Below are positions 61,463 to 64,000 of a stretch of DNA of 64,000 bases, piece by piece; position 1 is the stretch's first letter; every line of letters begins with the position of its first letter. The position numbers and the translations under genes were made by a program. This DNA comes from Luscinia megarhynchos (lineage: Eukaryota; Chordata; Aves; Passeriformes; Turdidae), in the NCBI GenBank assembly GCA_034336665.1, contig CM067589.1, positions 6,086,420 through 6,150,419 of the forward strand, in the 5' to 3' direction. Below the pieces are notes generated by a model. The model saw only the letters and a program-made list of their open reading frames with translations, made no database searches and was not told where the DNA came from.

Positions 61463-62346
61463 CTTCTCCCTGTCTTCCTCCTCTTTTCTTCCTGTTCCTT
61501 TTTTTACTCCCCTTTTCCCCGAGGAATTCCTCTGTCACAGAATCCTGCAGCAGTGATTGCCCAGCGTTCATAGCACATGGGTACACATCCATGCTGACAC
61601 TCTGTAAGAGGTGTGATGCTTCCAAGATTAAGTGCTCAGGACTATCCCAATTTAATCACCATTTTTCCAGAGGAAGCTGCTGCTTGAAGACAGAGCTCCT
61701 GTCATGCTACCTGTGCACTTACGTGGGACTGGTGTAGCTTCAGAAAAAAATTAATTTAAAATCCATACAGAAGCTATGGTGGGAAGTGCACAGGATGCCT
61801 TTGCCACAGGGCAGTGTTTGGGATGTTGTGCCCTTGGGCACTGGCACAGAGCCTTCCCCTGCTCCGTGGGATGATGCATCAGCCTCCAGCACCTGGACAG
61901 AGGGTTGAGCTTGCAGAGGCTGTTTTTAAATAATTGCACCAAAATATCTTACTACAGACAAGAGTCACATGTGCAGGTGTTTGACTTCAAACAGCTGCCT
62001 TGGCTCATTTCCCAATATTCTGTGAATTTCAGTGGAAACTGATTTCAAAGCTCTGGGACTTGCCTCTAGAAGGGCTCCAGTTCCCAGAGCTCAGCTTCAA
62101 AATCAACCAATGCTTCTGAAAACCTGCTTTTCCCTCTGCATTAAGGACATGCTGTTTGGAGGTTGGATCACCTCCCAGCCCTGGCAGTCACCCTCTTGTC
62201 TGCACCCCCGGGGTTTCCAATCCCCTGTTCCCTTGCTTGGGAACACTTAGTCCACCATGCTTAGGGCTTAATCTGTGGTTCAGCTCTCCTCTTCCCAAAA
62301 CATTAGCAGCAGGAAACAGCACGGAAGGGAGAGGTGCCTTTGCTCA
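61463..62346. other. Intergenic, nothing recognised
   Basis: No exon, RNA gene or clear repeat seen. Confidence 0.55.
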
Positions 62347-62960
62347 TGTCCGGGTTTGAGATCAGTTCGGAAGGGAACTTCCAAAAGGATGATTGCCTAA
62401 AGGGCAGAATTCAGTGGCCCTTCCCCCCACCTTTTCTCTTTCAAGAAAAGTGGGAAAAACTGTTTATTTAACAAGTAAAGTATTCACAAGCATAAAAGAT
62501 GAATAATATAATAAAACCTCTTGCTGTTCTGAAGAGATTGCAAATTCAGAAAGTCCTTCTGTAGTTCAGAGAGGGCTGTCTGTGGGTGTTTCTCGGCTCA
62601 GACTCTTACCAGTCCCTCCTGCCACGTCCTGGGCCCTGGTGGACCACAGGTGTGAACTCCTGGTGGTTTTTCTGGGTTTTTGGTCCAGAGAGGCTTGAAC
62701 AGCTTCAGGAAAAGAAAAGCCACGGTCCGGGGAACTTCTCTGCCTCAGCTAGCTAAAAAGCTAACTAAAAGAAAGGAGAGGTCTCTCATGCTCCCTGTCC
62801 ATGCTGCAGACAACACACACCGAGAGAGAGCTGAAGCTCTTATCTCTATGTTTTTGAATACAGCCACAAAAATCGCTTTTCCCTCCCCCTCTTCGCTCTC
62901 AGATCTAGTTTTAAAGGCACAAAACGAATGGAGACAAATGGAGATACAATTCAACATCAT
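62347..62960 (-). mobile_element. Probable LTR, - orientation, one edge uncertain
   Basis: Begins TGTCCGGGTTTGAG at 62347 (an LTR 3' end in reverse complement) and has an AATAAA signal on the - strand at about 62463-62468. The other boundary is not clear and no target duplication was found, so the right end is a guess. Confidence 0.5.
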
Positions 62961-64000
62961 AAAGTCACCCCAGAACCGCTCAAAAGCCTCTCAAAGTGCC
63001 AGGCAGGCCCAAAAACCAGCATGGGGCAGAGCTGCCTGCTCTCCTGCTCCCCATGCTGGGCTGGCTGCCTCTGGCCATCTCAGCTGGAGTAAATCTGCTG
63101 CAGGGCTGAATTAAAGATTTTGTTAACACAGCTAATCTTGGCTAAATCCTTGCCTAACCCAGATCCTACCTGCTGTTATTGCCTTATATGTTAATTACCA
63201 GACCCTGCTGCTGTCTGTCCAGCTCAGCTGCTGCAAAGGGGTGGGAGCACAGAAGCCAGGAGGGACCAGGGCTTTGCTCGTTGCTTCTGATGAAAAATCC
63301 AAGTATACCCAAATAGAAAACTGGTGCCCTTGGGGCAAAAGCCAAGGCTCACGCAGAGGTTGAGCTCAGCCTTATCTAATAAAATCTGTGTCGTGCAGTC
63401 TTTTGGTGTGGGGGAGGTCAGAAAGGTACTTGGTGTCCCCAGAAGGGAGTTCAAGGAGATCCAGCTGCATTAGTGTGAGTATGAGGGAGACCAGATAACT
63501 ACAAAGGAGTGAAATTCAGAGGGTCAGCGCACAGGAACACCACCTCAGCTTCACCAACTCCCAGCTGGAGGTGAGGAACACACCTCAAGGGTGCTTCTGC
63601 TCTTACCCTAGCACTTGGCCACTGATGATGTGCAGTGTGAGGAGTTCCACGGTAACCCATGTAACTCCTATGCTGGGCAGGACTACGACTGCAATATGGG
63701 GACCTGAGCCTGTGGCTGAGCTCCATGCCAGGACCAAGCTGGAGTCGTGTTGCTGCAGGAGCCCACAGCCTGTGTTTGCTGGAGGAAGGTGATGCAGGAG
63801 GATCTCTGACAGCAATGTAGACACTCAGGATTGAGGGCATCATCCTCCTCCCAGTGTAAATAAGCCTTCAGGCATCAGGGTAATAACTCAGACAGACAGG
63901 ATTAATCTTTCTTCTCTTGCTGGAAACAGTGAAAAGCAGGAACAGAAAGATCCTGAGCCTGCCTTTGACATCAATCCAATACGCACGGAGAGAGTTCGGT
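62961..64000. other. Intergenic, nothing recognised
   Basis: No exon, RNA gene or clear repeat seen up to the window end. Confidence 0.5.

Noticed and set aside
62680..63114. 144-codon open frame on the + strand
   Set aside because: It overlaps the probable LTR and has no recognisable domain.
43741..64000. 5' exons of MAPT, the usual downstream neighbour of CRHR1
   Set aside because: No sequence resembling the tau N-terminus or its repeats was found; its first exon may be non-coding or beyond the window.
1..64000. tRNA, rRNA or CRISPR features
   Set aside because: No tRNA B-box in a foldable context, no rRNA-like block and no regularly spaced repeats were seen.

Overview
The window is vertebrate nuclear DNA, most likely from a bird and probably a passerine. 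The evidence is one intron-split receptor gene with the vertebrate exon plan, many fragments of CR1-type LINEs with bird-like 3' ends (GGTTGGAAGGGACCTT core, ATTCTATG-like tail), several solo endogenous-retrovirus LTRs, and no Alu, B1 or L1-type repeats. The passerine assignment is an inference from the LTR richness.

The only protein-coding gene I can support is CRHR1, the corticotropin-releasing hormone receptor 1, on the + strand. All 13 coding exons lie between 16369 and 42246. Every intron is GT-AG, every exon phase joins, and the product is 417 residues with a signal peptide, the six-cysteine hormone-binding domain, seven membrane helices and a C-terminal PDZ ligand. A TATA box (16217-16224) lies next to a purine-rich G-run tract, and a 10-codon upstream ORF ends two bases before the start codon. 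Likely polyadenylation signals lie at 43655-43721.

Region by region: 1-16.0 kb is intergenic, with two solo LTRs (2187-2557 and 3739-4447), CR1 fragments, a C-rich G-quadruplex-capable minisatellite (6818-7143), a block with CRE, octamer and YY1-like motifs (about 7310-7365) and a 214-bp CTCCT pentanucleotide array (9577-9790). 16.0-43.8 kb is CRHR1, with two introns of about 8 kb first and then a compact cluster of small introns. 43.8-64 kb is intergenic and repeat-rich: an inverted second copy of the 3739 LTR (45233-45939), an LTR at about 48880-49379, an LTR at 51360-52055, an older LTR split by a younger one (55064-55930), another LTR from 62347, and several CR1 fragments. No exon of a neighbouring gene such as MAPT was recognised.

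I found no new biological system. The most useful observations are the CRHR1 upstream ORF, which parallels a reported mammalian translational control, the exact target-site duplications that date and order the LTR insertions, and several structure-prone or motif-dense non-coding blocks near CRHR1.
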